Notes under the pieces: generated by a model
Seen by the model: the letters and a program-made list of their open reading frames with translations, nothing else
Database searches by the model: none
What the model was told of the DNA's origin: nothing
Made by a program: the position numbers and the translations under genes
Source: Gnetum montanum
Taxonomy: Eukaryota; Streptophyta; Gnetopsida; Gnetales; Gnetaceae
DNA length: 64,000 bases
NCBI GenBank assembly: GCA_015680685.1
Contig: MNCI01007639.1
Coordinates: 709,348 to 773,347 of the forward strand
Reading direction: 5' to 3'
Shown here: in pieces, positions 38,616 to 49,779 of the stretch
Layout: every line of letters begins with the position of its first letter
Numbering within the stretch: position 1 is the stretch's first letter

Positions 38616-39350
38616 GAAATCAAGGTTTACAACCATAGTAGCCCAGAAACGTGGTCAATTTGCATCCCAAATTACCCCAAGATGAAAAAGCAAGGATACC
38701 CCCTTTGCTCCATGCTGGCCAATGTGGGTCTAGCATGGAGTCTACCCAAGGCTTAATTAACCCTTAATGCATCTCAAAATATAACTAGTGGATGTACACC
38801 AACTAGATCTTGGTTCCAGTTGCTCATGCAACCTTGTTTGACCCTATTTTGACTTAGATGTACATAATCCATGTTGAACCCCCTCCCCTCTACACTGGCT
38901 AGCTTGGAGATAGGGGAGTATGACTTCAAAGACTAGCTTTTAGCCTTTCTTAACCTTCCGAATGATCAATTTTGATAGATCTAGCCCTATGTTGCCTTGG
39001 GATGACCTTGGAACCCTAATTTTTATAATTTTGATGTTGTGAAACTTTTTTTCCTTAGAGTCCATGCTAATTCTACACTGGCCAATGTAGAACTAGTGTG
39101 GAAGACACTTTTAGGTTCAAAAGGAGGGTTTCAAAGGTTGAAAATAAGTATCAAAAGTATTCCATGACTTTCCCCAATCAACTATGCTGATATACAACCC
39201 ACCAGGAGTTAAAAACTAGCCAAAGCAAGCCTTGAAAATCCTTTGAATGTTTCATCCACACTAAGGGTCACCCCTTCTATGCTAGCCAACATGGAAATAG
39301 GGGGAATCTAGCATGTAAGCCTTAAAACCCTTGAGTTTTAGGCCCAAATA
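38616..39350. repeat. Tandem array of ~190-bp units, right part
   Basis: Continuation of the array after element B, with blocks near 38710 (CCATGCTGGCCAATGTGG), 38895, 39080 (CTACACTGGCCAATGTAGAA) and 39270. The spacing is as in the left part. Confidence 0.7.
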
Positions 39351-39359
39351 TTCCAGAAA

Positions 39360-39760
39360 TAGCCCTGACTAATGCCCAAACCAGCCTATGACCCTTGTAG
39401 CCTCAAGCCATGGCCCACTAAGGCCTAAAATTACTAGAATCTAGTCCTTGTTAACCATGTTTTGACTAAGATTCATCATATGTATCCCATATTACTATGT
39501 TTGACCATGTCTTGCCATATCATGACCCATTGTGCATTGTTGAACTTGTTCATTCTTACTACTACTTCTTATCTCAATATGTTAGCTCTTTATTCTCTAC
39601 ACTATAGCCTTATATAGCCTTGTTTAGCCTTTTATTAATATTGAATGGTGGGATTTGACCTTACCTAACCACCATTTCATACCATGTGACCATGGTCCAC
39701 TAAGGCCTAAACCTAGCACCATGGCCTACTATGGCCTTAACATGGCAAAACTATGATCCT
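39360..39760. repeat. Minisatellite relic of copy D
   Basis: Scattered units such as 'catggcccactaaggcctaaa', 'ccatggtccactaaggcctaaacc' and 'catggcctactatggccttaac'. It is the same family as at 57975-58325 and stands directly upstream of the pol linker of copy D. Confidence 0.55.
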
Positions 39761-40059
39761 TGATTAACCATTTGTGATATTATTTCTCATACTTTCCTTT
39801 TTCCACCCTCTATTCAACCTTTATTTGGCCCTTATTGCAATTTGGTTGATTATTTTTACTCTATTCATAGCCCTAGATGACCTTGTTTACGTTAGAATAG
39901 CATGTATTTGCATACTTTTATATCATTTTAGCATTGTTTATTCACTCTTACCTAGGTGCCACTTAATATTCTTTTGGTTGACATGAAAGATTAAAGTATG
40001 AGTACCTGGAAGTAGATTAGTTTACCTTTGTGCCTACATGAAACTTCGGGTGATGTAGA

Positions 40060-41238
40060 ACAGTATATCCACCCTGAGTGCCTAGATCTTGAGCTTGAGA
40101 GTCTTGTTGATCCAATAGCATCTATCAAAAAATCCTTAGAATGGCCTAAAAACTAATTAAAGTCATTGACCTTGACAGTTTTGAAATAACTAATGACTCT
40201 CTAATTGAGATTTTGGTCACAACACATAGTGGTAAAGAGAAAACCCTTAAATTAAGCTCCTCACTAGAATCTCAACAAATTTGAGACATCACCAAAGTCT
40301 TACATGACAACATTAAGGCCTTCACTTGGTCATACAAGGATATGCTAGTTCTAGACCCACATTTAGTTCAGTAGAACATCATACTTAACCCTAGAATTAG
40401 ACCAATTAAGCAAAAAGTATGCAAGATTAGACTTGATTTAGCCTTAGTACTTCATGAGGAGATCTCAAAACTCTACCAAGTGGCTTTCATCTAGGTTGTT
40501 GACTACACAAAATGGATGTTCAACATAGTGGTAGTCCATAAGAAAAATGTGAGTATCTATATTTACATTGATTTTTGAGACCTAAATAAAGTGACTATCA
40601 AGGATGACTTCCATTTACCTAGTATTGATCAACTTATTAATAATACCATTGGACATGCCTTATTGTCCTTTATGGATGGGTTCTCAGGATATAATCAAAT
40701 TAGGATCAACCTAGAGCACCAACTTAGCATGACATTCATGACCTCTTAGGGTACCCTTTGCTACACTATGATACACTTTGGCCTTAAGAACATGGAAGCA
40801 ACATACCAAAGAGCCATGACCTATATCTTTAGCACTTACATGTCAAGTTTGCTCAATGATTATGTAGAGGAGATAGCCATTAAGTCCAAAGTGACCAATC
40901 ATAATGCTAATGACCTAGATCTTGCACTTAAATGATGCCTCAAGTACAAGCTTAGGCTTAAAACCTAAGAAGTGTATCATTGATGTCAAGATTGGTAAGA
41001 TGCTTGGATTTGTAGTATCTGAAGTAGGGATTCATGTCGATTGTGATAAGGTTAAGGTCATATTTAAATTAGTAGCACCTACTACCCTTAAATAGCTTTG
41101 GGGATTACAAGGTAGGTTGTGATTTATTCATAGGTTTATCATTAGGCTTACAAATAAGTTATAGTCCATGCAACACTTGCTTAATAAAGGGGTTCATTTT
41201 GAGTGGATAGCTCAATGCAGAGAGGCCTTTGGAGACAT
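40060..41238 (+). pseudogene. Pol fragment of copy D (linker, RT, start of RNase H)
   Basis: The linker (DPIASIKKSLEWPKN near 40108-40155) and reverse transcriptase (VDYTKWMFNIVVV, DDFHLPSIDQLI, SFMDGFSGYNQIRIN, MTYIFSTYMSSLLNDYVE, LWGLQGRL) are clear. The catalytic box reads YVEE in place of YVDD (near 40858), so a key residue pair is changed. The fragment ends abruptly at 41238 within AQCREAFGDM and passes into copy F. 'gggtgatgtag' before about 40059 could be the sense intron acceptor, matching GTGATTTTGTAG in element E. Confidence 0.8.
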
Positions 41239-44200
41239 GTTATTTTATCACCATCTTGGCATTATCTATCATTTGGAGGAGTAAGTGTAAAACTAAGTTG
41301 TTTTTGGTTTTCCTAGGCTATTTTGGCTTAATGATTTTTTTTTATTAACATGCTTATAGGTACATGGTGGATGACCATGGGTTAATCAAAAGTAACTAGC
41401 TCTTTTTTATAGCCCAAATAGTGTTGGGGGTATTTGTCAAAGGCCAAGTGGTGAGGCTCACCATAAAGGAGAAACTCAAAGATGACTTTGGTAGATACAA
41501 CACATACTATACCAAAGCCTACCATAGATTCTTGGCAAGTGGAACAACCCATAGTTGATCGTGAATTCCTAATTTCAGTGTAGAGACATGTATCCACCTT
41601 AGTGACCCAACACTCTCTTCACCAAGCAAGAAAAGTAAGAATTTTTATTTTTTTTTGTTATATTTTATATGTTTTTAAGAAATGTCAACATTTTCATGTC
41701 TACATAGTTGTAGGTTATTTAGGACTTAATTGTTTAAATGATTTTCATTGGTATGGCTATAAGCTTGTTTCTAATTGGTTATACTAGTTGTATTTTGATT
41801 TTATGCAACATGCATGTGTTTAAGATAATTGGCCTTTTGTTGTGTTGTAGGAGCTAATTCCTCCTCTACCATCATCTTGATCACTTCAATATGTACTAAG
41901 GAGACTCTTATCCTCAAATTTGATGATGTGGATTCAATGTAGCAATGGTTGGCTAGTCAGATGCCTAGAAACATCCAAGAAAACATCACTAATGTAGCTT
42001 TACGTGATCTTTTCATGGCCCCTAGCCCAGTCATCCCTATTCCTAAGATGGTGAATATCATCGACTCCTTTAACAAAGGAGTGAAGAAATTTACCACTTA
42101 GGTCCATGGTGTACCTATCACCTTGGCCGTCAATGAGGCTAGCTATAGTGACCTTTCTGGTATCCTACATGAGGGCATGATAGTTGTTGCCAAACTAGTG
42201 AAGGACAGGGGCCATCAGAAGAAGGTGGAAGAATATATGAGCACTCATTGTGGTCATTCTGGATTATCACTAGATAAATTCTAGGATACAGAGGCCAAGG
42301 AGGTCCATCTGTTATTCTAGTCTTAGGCATTTCCAAAGTTGTTGTCATAGAAGAAGGTCAATGGCATTGAACAAGCATGGACCATGATAAAGGTATTCAA
42401 AGGATGCTCAACTTAACTGGGCTACTTACTTGGTCTTTGCGCTATGAGGGGAGATTCTAAAACTGTGAAAAGACCTCACTACAATGTGCCACATGCACTG
42501 TTCATTCTTTGTGGCATATCTCAGGAGGTTCATGGAGTTCCTGGTGATGCAAAAAGATGAAAGGTGGGTATGCCAAGATCCATCCCAGCTTTCTAAGCTT
42601 TTGGTGAAACTTATGTATCCCATCATGAAAGCTCAAAACCCACTAGAGGATGTTAGGAAATCATTGTCTATCACCACTAAGCATTTTAGTAATGTATGTT
42701 ATGCTTTTCCTAATAGCATGGGAATTGAGCCTTACGTTACCCAAGGGAATGTTCAGATGGCCAAGAAGTTATGTGCTAAAGTTGATGGAACAACTAGACC
42801 AAAGCTCAAGAGGCCTATGGTTGATGAAGCAACACCAATTATTGAGCAAGCAATGAAGAGGATGCCTATGGTTGAACTTGGCTAGATGCATCATGTGGTT
42901 GCAAGTATGTTTTAGTTTATTTTATTTTTAAGTTGTTTTACATTTGTATGTTGTGATATAATGCTATGTCATTATTTTATTTTAGATAAAATGTACTAAG
43001 TTGTTCTATGTTTTGTCTTTGTTTTTCTTATAGATAAGCAACAAGAACTAGTAGCCCAAGTAGTAGCAATGCAGAAACATCTAGAGTAGGAGTTCCTACA
43101 ATGACATGAGGATGAGGGATTATCCAATGTTACATTGGATGACCTCAATGCTATATTTGATGGTTCACAACTAGGTGAACCCCATGTTAGCATCTTCAAT
43201 GATGTCCCAAGTATTCATGAATTTTTTTCTTACATGTTACATTTATGTTTCATGTTTCAAGATTGGTTTTTACTATATAAGCTATAGTTATGCCTATTGT
43301 AGCTCTTAATCCCTAGCTAGGTGCCTCAACTTCTACATTTTGCATGAAACCATGGATAGAGGATCCTGATTAAATGGACTTCATACATGGGGTAGTTTAA
43401 GACATGATTGATCAGTTGCAACAAACTACTCCTAATGTTGATTAGAACTTTAGTTTATTTTTCCTTTAATGATTTTTCCTGTATTTATGCATTTTTTTCA
43501 TATAGGTTTTATGATTATGTGGTCTTATTGGTTTATAAGTTTCTAGTTTTTTTTTTTTTGCTTATTATTTTTAATATGTGTTTTTTATTATTATATTACT
43601 TGTAGTGTATAAGGTTGGATGGGGTTCTAACCATGCAATGGAGATTGATTCATTTCCTAGCCTACCATCCAAGATGGCAAATGTGGAATGGAAGTTTTAT
43701 GAAAGTGCCACTAGATGTGCACTTTCATGCACTAAAACTTTGTGGGAGTGCCAATGTTCAAATGAGTTCCTATGAAAATGAGTTTATGGCATTGGAAAGG
43801 GAAACTAAGAGGCAGAATAAGGTAATTAGAGATCTTCAAGATTATAAGTGATTCATGAAATCCCAAGTGACTACTGAGAACTCCTTGCATACTAAGAAGA
43901 TAACATGGGTATGTTATTGGAACATCATCCATGGCAAGGTTGCTCTTGCCAATGAGGTCATGAAGTAGAAGCTACAAATTGACCTACTAGCTCGTAAGGC
44001 CAAGGAATGGAGAGATTATTATGCTTGGGTCCTTGAGTGGGGCTAGGTACAAAAAGACCATGAGCAAAAGTATAAGGCTGAACATGAGACCTATCTTAAG
44101 TGGTTGTAGGAGGAGTCCACTGAACAATGTAAGTTGGAGATGTTAATGAAGGGAATTTAGGTAGCGAGAATCTTTATTTAAAAGCTCTCTGATAGTTGCT

Positions 44201-44640
44201 AATTCCCCAACTCCTCAAGTCTCTACTGCTTCTAGGGACGTGACTACTACCACATTTTCCCAAGAGCCATCCACATGAATCAAGATTAATGAAGGCAACA
44301 TCCTAATAAGCATTAATCTTGGAAAGGTGGACTAGGCCTACATGACCAAGGATCAAATACTTCATCATCTAGAGGTTGGCCTTTAAAGCTTCCCAATGAA
44401 GGATGTTGCATCCTAACCTTTCCAGTTTGCTTGTTTTACTTTATTTTATTAGCTTTTATTCTTGATTTAATTTAATTTGGTTTTATATTATGTTGATTAT
44501 TAATTAGACTTATGTTATTATGGTAGAGGTACCAAGTAACATTAGCAGCCCTAGTAGTGATGATGTTGGAGATGCTCCTCTTCCTCCTCTAATTGCACCT
44601 TAGCACCTTCAATTGACTATGTCTTTTGGCTATTTCATTT
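41239..44640 (+). pseudogene. Antisense gene of copy F (decayed)
   Basis: Fourth relative of the gene at 54232-57777. Exon remnants: about 41361-41634, with DHGLIKSN and VKGQVVRLTIKEKLKDD; 41851-42899, with TLILKFDDVDSM, PIPKMVNIIDSFNKGVKKF and MHCSFFVAYLRRFMEFLV; 43034-43210; about 43302-43435; 43605-44405, with VGWGSNHAMEIDSFPSLPSK, FYESATRCALSCTKTLWE and a coiled-coil start; and 44529-44605. AG acceptors (TTGTGTTGTAG at 41840-41850; TTCTTATAG before 43034) fit. In-frame TAG stops are frequent. Its 5' end is truncated where copy F meets copy D. Confidence 0.7.
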
Positions 44641-44969
44641 ATTGTTGTTGATGTTGTTATTATATTGTTGTGGCTAGAGTTAGCCGTGGATTGTTGAGAG
44701 CTAGTTTACTATTTTTATGCATTGTTTAAACATTTGTTACACTATGTGATAGACATTTAGACTATTACTATTATTTTAAATTCTAATTTTGTTTATATGT
44801 TTTAATGCTTAATGTTTCAAACATGTTATATGTTAAATGTTTTCGTTCATTTTATAAGGCTACATTGGTTAAATCTTGTAGCTACAATGTAACAATTTGG
44901 TAAAGTAATATGTAAAACTGACTAGGCAACTAATATGTGAGCTAGGTTGTAAATAGGTTATAAAATTTT

Positions 44970-45250
44970 TAATAGTTTTAGGGCATGGAGGATCATATGT
45001 TTTGCTAGTTTTATCCCATGCTAGGCCATGCATTTTACCAATTATACACCATGGTAGGCCATACGTTTTGATAGTTTTAGGCCATGGCATGTCATGCATT
45101 TTGCCAGTTTTAGGACATGGTGGCTCATACGTTTTTCTAATTTTAGGTCATGATGGACCATGCATTTTGCCAATTTTAGACCATGGTGGGCCATATGCAT
45201 TGCTAGTTTTAGGCATGGAAAGCCATGATGTTATCAGTTCTAGGCCTTAG
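44970..45250. repeat. Minisatellite of copy F, ~36-bp units
   Basis: About eight units of the type 'TTTTAGGCCATGG' followed by 'ggccatAYGTTTTGCYAG', 3' of the antisense gene. It is the same family as the 27-bp array of element E, with a longer unit. Confidence 0.75.
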
Positions 45251-45529
45251 CAAGCCATACATTTTGAAAACAAAATTTTTATTAGTTTTGTGTTTTAAAA
45301 ATTTTATGAATTTTTAAATTTTTATAGTTTTTATGGTATTTTTCACATTTTATGTTCTAAAATAGACAAGAAAAAATGGTATATTGTAAATAAGAATAAA
45401 CTCTAGGCTATGTGCAAAGTAAGGTCAAAACATGGTGAAAAAAGGTAACATGAAGTAGTATGTGTAAATAATGTCTAAACTAAGTTTAAAAAGGCTAAAG
45501 ACAAAGAAGTCTATCTAGTTAAGGATATA

Positions 45530-45969
45530 GAATCATGTAAGTGTTTCCTAATCTTCGAAAGATTAGGAATGATGTATGGCCTACATTATACAATTTCATA
45601 TTCCTTGTTTCCTTCACTAATCATGTTAAAGGGGAGCTCCTCCCATGGTGCATCCATGGTTTCATTGTTGTGTGTTTGGGCCTCTCTCACTCTATCGAGC
45701 CTCTGGACTTCATCATCAAAACTAGGAGCTTTTTCTTGAAACTCCACTTCAAATCTTTATTCAATGTTAACATTATTAACTACCAAGGGAACTACATTGT
45801 TACCATGTATAATTATTTTACCAACCTCATAAGGTAGGTGAATTTCTTGGTGAATGGATGAGAAAATAGCTTGTAATTGAGCTAACTAAGGTCTCCCCAA
45901 GATGAGATTGAATCCTAGTGTCTCTTCCACCATCAAGAAATTGGCTACTATGGGAAATTGTTTCCCTAC
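45530..45969 (-). pseudogene. Protease fragment of copy F
   Basis: The plus strand resembles 6430-6840 of copy A (for example 'cctaatctt', 'aggtgaatttcttggtgaatggatga', 'tgtctcttccaccatcaagaaattggctac'). On the minus strand this is therefore protease of the same family. The LTR at 45970 cuts it. Confidence 0.65.
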
Positions 45970-46601
45970 TGATGGGACGCAATATCGCATGTGTCGCGAT
46001 ATCGCATCTGCCACGATATCACATCCCCCGTGATATCACATCCCCCGCGATATCGCATCTTCCCCTATAATATCGCAATGCGCCACCAAATCTATAAATA
46101 AGAGATGGCTCTTCCTTGTTTCGGAATCTAGATCTAGACTGAAACTCTAGCAGTTTTACCTCTCCAAAGATAGAATAATTTCCATGTGCCCACAGTAGGA
46201 GTCCCAAAGTGAACGGATCTTTATTTGAGCAAATGTTGTACCTGAGCACAAGTTTGTGTACGGAAATAAAGATGAACTTTTGGATAAACCTTGCAGTTCA
46301 TGGACTAAGCTAAATAGGACTTTAATTACTATTATTTATTGTTAATTTTTAAATGCTTTATTAGTTAATTAAATCTCTCTCAACCCTTCTCTCATAGTTA
46401 AGTGCATTCAGTATGACCGCTTCGAGCACGTGCGTTACGCTTGGTAATCCCAGTAACGAATAGTGTTTGGTAATCCCAAAAGGTTGCATTGGTTTAGGGT
46501 GTGAATAGCAAGTGGGAATAGATACTGATGCTAGCCATTAGAACTTAGTTAGTTAAAGTTAGTTACTTAGTCTCTTCACCCTTTCCCTCATTAGCATAGG
46601 C
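45970..46601 (+). mobile_element. Partial LTR of the element-B family
   Basis: It begins TGATGGGACGC, then has five or six GATATC-type palindromes spaced about 19 bp (45978-46080) and TATAAATA at 46093-46100. Its later part matches the solo LTR near 2480-2540 ('attagcatagg'). Element E is inserted at 46601; the rest should lie beyond the window. It is inserted in the protease of copy F. Confidence 0.75.
45978..46100 (+). promoter_or_regulatory. Tandem GATATC palindromes and TATA box
   Basis: Units such as CGCGATATCGCATC, CACGATATCACATCCCC and CGTGATATCACATCCCC stand head to tail directly upstream of TATAAATA (46093-46100). The spacing and conservation in every LTR of this family suggest a bound promoter element. 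The cognate factor is unknown. Confidence 0.6.
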
Positions 46602-46629
46602 TGTAACGACGGAAAATGTCAACAGTTGA

Positions 46630-46726
46630 AAAATACCAAACAAAATCCCATGTACACAGTTTTAACCACAGATCCNGAAAATACCAAACAAAATCCCATG
46701 TACACAGTTTTAACCGCAGATCCGCG
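46630..46726. repeat. 48-bp duplication around an N (probable assembly join)
   Basis: A 48-bp block containing 'ccaaacaaaatcccatgta' is present on both sides of the single N at 46677. The other LTR of the same element (62670-62722) has the block once. It is probably an unmerged overlap of two contigs and not biology. Confidence 0.8.
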
Positions 46727-47510
46727 CGAGGGCTATGCTGGAAAAACGAATCTGCGGCACCCTGAATGGTCTTGTCGATCAGACAGGGACTTACTAATCA
46801 GTAAACCGATGAATATTACGAATATTTCGTGGAATGATATGATTCGGCGAGTCACGAAATGAGAGAAAAGCGATGTAGATGAATGGTAACGACGATGATA
46901 GTGTCAACACGACAACAAGAATCAGACACGAGAGAAACGCGTGATTGTAAGATCTATAGTTTGACCCGAGAAAATTAGTATTTTGTATATTCAAGTTACA
47001 TTGGGGAGACCCCGACTATTTTGTATAAAGCAAACATGAAGCAACAAGAAACAAGGAAACTGTCTGAGCAGAAGTGCAGAATAGAATCCGATCTACCTTG
47101 TAGGCTGGAGAAGGGATGCAAGGAAGGTCAAGTTCTGACGTCTATTGATCAACTACTTCTGATCAATAGAAACTCACAAACCACACCAGATGATCTCTGG
47201 ATCTCTGATCTGCTCCTTTTGCCTTAGGTAGTCTCTGCTCGGAGCTGCCGATACTCGCCAATGGAGAAAGTTGTGTCTTCACCAAAGGGGAATCACTCTT
47301 ACTGCCAATGCTCAAGCCAAGTGTCTCTTATCTCTGTCTCTCTGTTGTTGTCTTTTTTTGTTGTCCTTTGTTGTTGTACTCTTTTCTTCGCCAACTAGGA
47401 TATTTATAGGTTTGACGGTATGTGGAGAAGGCACAGCTGTGATGACACGTGTTTCAAACTTTTCGGAAGATCGCTGACTTGACCATCCTTGTGTTGAAAT
47501 CCGTATCTAT

Positions 47511-48005
47511 GCACAATACGCACATCTGCGTATTGTGCGTATGAGTGATAAATGTGGGTCGGGCATGTCTCCATTGATTTTGGGCTACATTACGCTCGTA
47601 CGCATTGCGTCGCGTACAAGAGCGTAATAAAGCATGAAGACAATAGATTGAAGCTGCTTTACGCTCGTTTACGCTGCCGTGCATAGTGAAGCGTAAGCAA
47701 TGATTATTTTGATGATGACTTACGCTGACACACACTGCGTTACGTAAAGGGCGTAAGGCAGCCAATATTTAAAAAAAAAGAAAATTGCTGATCCACTGTG
47801 TGTCGTTGATCTCTCTTTGACTTTTTCGATGCTCATTACGCTGTCATGCGTACTGAGCGTAAACTCGGCCTTGGAAAAAATACTTAGCCAAAATATACGA
47901 GAAGTCGCATATTACGCTGCTTAGGCCTTAGGCTTTGCCAAAGCTGCTGAAGTAAGCTACCTTTGAATGTCGAACTATGTTACGCAAAGCATCATTACGC
48001 TATGT
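47511..48005 (-). promoter_or_regulatory. U3 of element E: hairpin and TTACGC/GCGTAA cluster
   Basis: A perfect inverted repeat (47511-47522 with 47527-47538, arms GCACAATACGCA) and about a dozen TTACGC or GCGTAA hexamers lie upstream of the TATA box in element sense. The right LTR keeps the hairpin (arms ACGCACAATACGC at 63497-63509 and 63516-63528) and the hexamers. This is a candidate transcription enhancer. Confidence 0.5.
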
Positions 48006-49344
48006 TGCATGCTATAGTGTAAATATGGAAACATAGTGAGATAAGAAATCTGCGAAGGGAACCAAAGTCTTGATGCTGAGCACCTCCTTGCCTTGCTCTG
48101 TCTTGTTCTTCTTTCTGGAATTTTGTCATGTACTCGTGCCCGAATCATGAATCTTTGCCTGACGCCGACTCGCAATTTCCACGGTGTTTCAATGGCGCCT
48201 CTTTGTTGACGGTTAGAGGGCCTGCCCGAAAGACGTCGACAAAGAATGCAAAACACCGGAGAGGCAAAAGCACTAACAGCATTCATCAATGGCTATTCAA
48301 GTGTTGCTCTGTCAACATGGAAGAGCAAAGATGGAGGTAGTAGGAGATAGAATGGTACAGGAGGAAACAGGTTTGAGGAAGACTCAAATGAAGCAGGATG
48401 GCGGGAGTATGGAATATGCTCATTGAACATGCAGAAACGTATGCATACTTGTGTTAACAGGAATGCTTTCAGATGACCATAGCGCATCAGTCTAAGATTT
48501 CTCTGCTATAGACTGTAGCAGGAATGCTTGCAAAAGGAGCATAGCGCGTCACTTCTGCGATGTCTCTGCTATGACACTTAATTTCATTGCGTCAGTTTAT
48601 GGATTTGATTGCAATGCGAGTGTGGAAAACGGGTGCTTGCGTATGTGGCTTTTGCATACAAGAGGCAGACGGTAGGGATGAAGTGAAGTAGGAGCTAAGG
48701 GTAGGATTATAAAGAGAAGAGGGATGCACTTCTAAGTGGACAGGCTAACCCGAGCAGCCATTTCAAAATTTTGTTCGTATTTCACCACTCAGATGAATGC
48801 ACCTTTGGACAACATCTTTGAAGCAAGTAACCTACAACCAACGAAGAAGACATAGGATACCATTACTCGTCTGAACAACAGGCGAGGTTGTTGAAACGAG
48901 TGCCAACAGAGGTGAGATGAAGTAATCGGGCCATGAAGGAGGAACTGTAGCACGAGGCCAGAGTCGTCAGCCTTGACGCTCAGCCCAGCATATCACCGCC
49001 AAAGATCATCAGACTCAGCACACCTGACTGGTTACGTAAAGAACCAGCCAGATGAATCTGTGAAGCCAAGGCCTAATAGCGATGATGAGTGGAGATCCCC
49101 AAAGTGACAATTGATGGGAATGCCTTTGGGGCTCCGAGCGGTGGGACTAAGCCCTCAAAGGTACCACCGCTGGAATGGGCACGATGACGGTATCTCCGAG
49201 GGGTCAGTAGTATGTCCTTCGGCACATCCGAGGAATCAGTAAGATGCTGGTAAGGTAGCGACGCTGGGATTGTCCTAGTATCCCACCCCGCTTGTCGTGA
49301 GGCTGCACAGAGATGATTACGCTCGCTTGATTTGGATGGTGGCA

Positions 49345-49775
49345 GCCTGTAAGTTCCAGTTTTAAGTCCTGGTAGACTATCGTTACTGGTTTTAAGTCTC
49401 AGCAGACCGTGGTCCCAGTTTAGAGTCTGGGCGGACCGAGAAATGCTAGTTTTACGTCGTAGCATATGGTGGCGAGGCTGATTTAAGGTCTCAGCAGACC
49501 GTGCTGTGGATGTCAGTTTCGCATCATAACCCAAGGAAAAATCTATGCTGGTTTTACGTCTCAGTAGATGGTTGCTTACCTTTGCCAGTTTTATATCATG
49601 ATGGACAGCCGGTGTCAATTTAGCATCGTGGCGGACGCGTGCAAAACATGCTAGCTTTTCGTCTTGGCGGACCTATACAACATTGCCAGTTTTACGTCGT
49701 AGCGGACGATTGTTGCCAGTTTAACGTCGTAGCTGACGATTGTTGCTAGTTTAATGTCGTAGCGGACGTTTATTG
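49345..49775. repeat. Minisatellite between integrase and 3' LTR of element E
   Basis: About thirteen units averaging 30 bp, of the type GCCAGTTTTACGTCGTAGCG followed by GACGATT. The core CAGTTTTA-RGTC-RTRGCRGAC is related to the 27-bp array at 57975-58325. The long minus-strand frame across it (49073-49618) is a by-product. Confidence 0.8.
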
Positions 49776-49779
49776 TCAT

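Larger units (their letters stand above)
46602..49280 (-). mobile_element. 3' LTR of element E
   Basis: The plus-strand edge TGTAACGAC is shared with 62650. The following 1.35 kb match 62650-64000 closely, apart from an extra copy of 48 bp around the N at 46677. TATAAATA on the minus strand is at 47401-47408. The outer edge at about 49280 is uncertain: AAGCGGGGTGGGA on the minus strand (49282-49294) is a polypurine-tract candidate, and an edge near 49090 is also possible. Confidence 0.75.

Noticed and set aside
49073-49618. 181-codon minus-strand ORF after integrase
   Set aside because: Spans the ~30-bp minisatellite and the LTR edge; no family resemblance, and absent in copy C.
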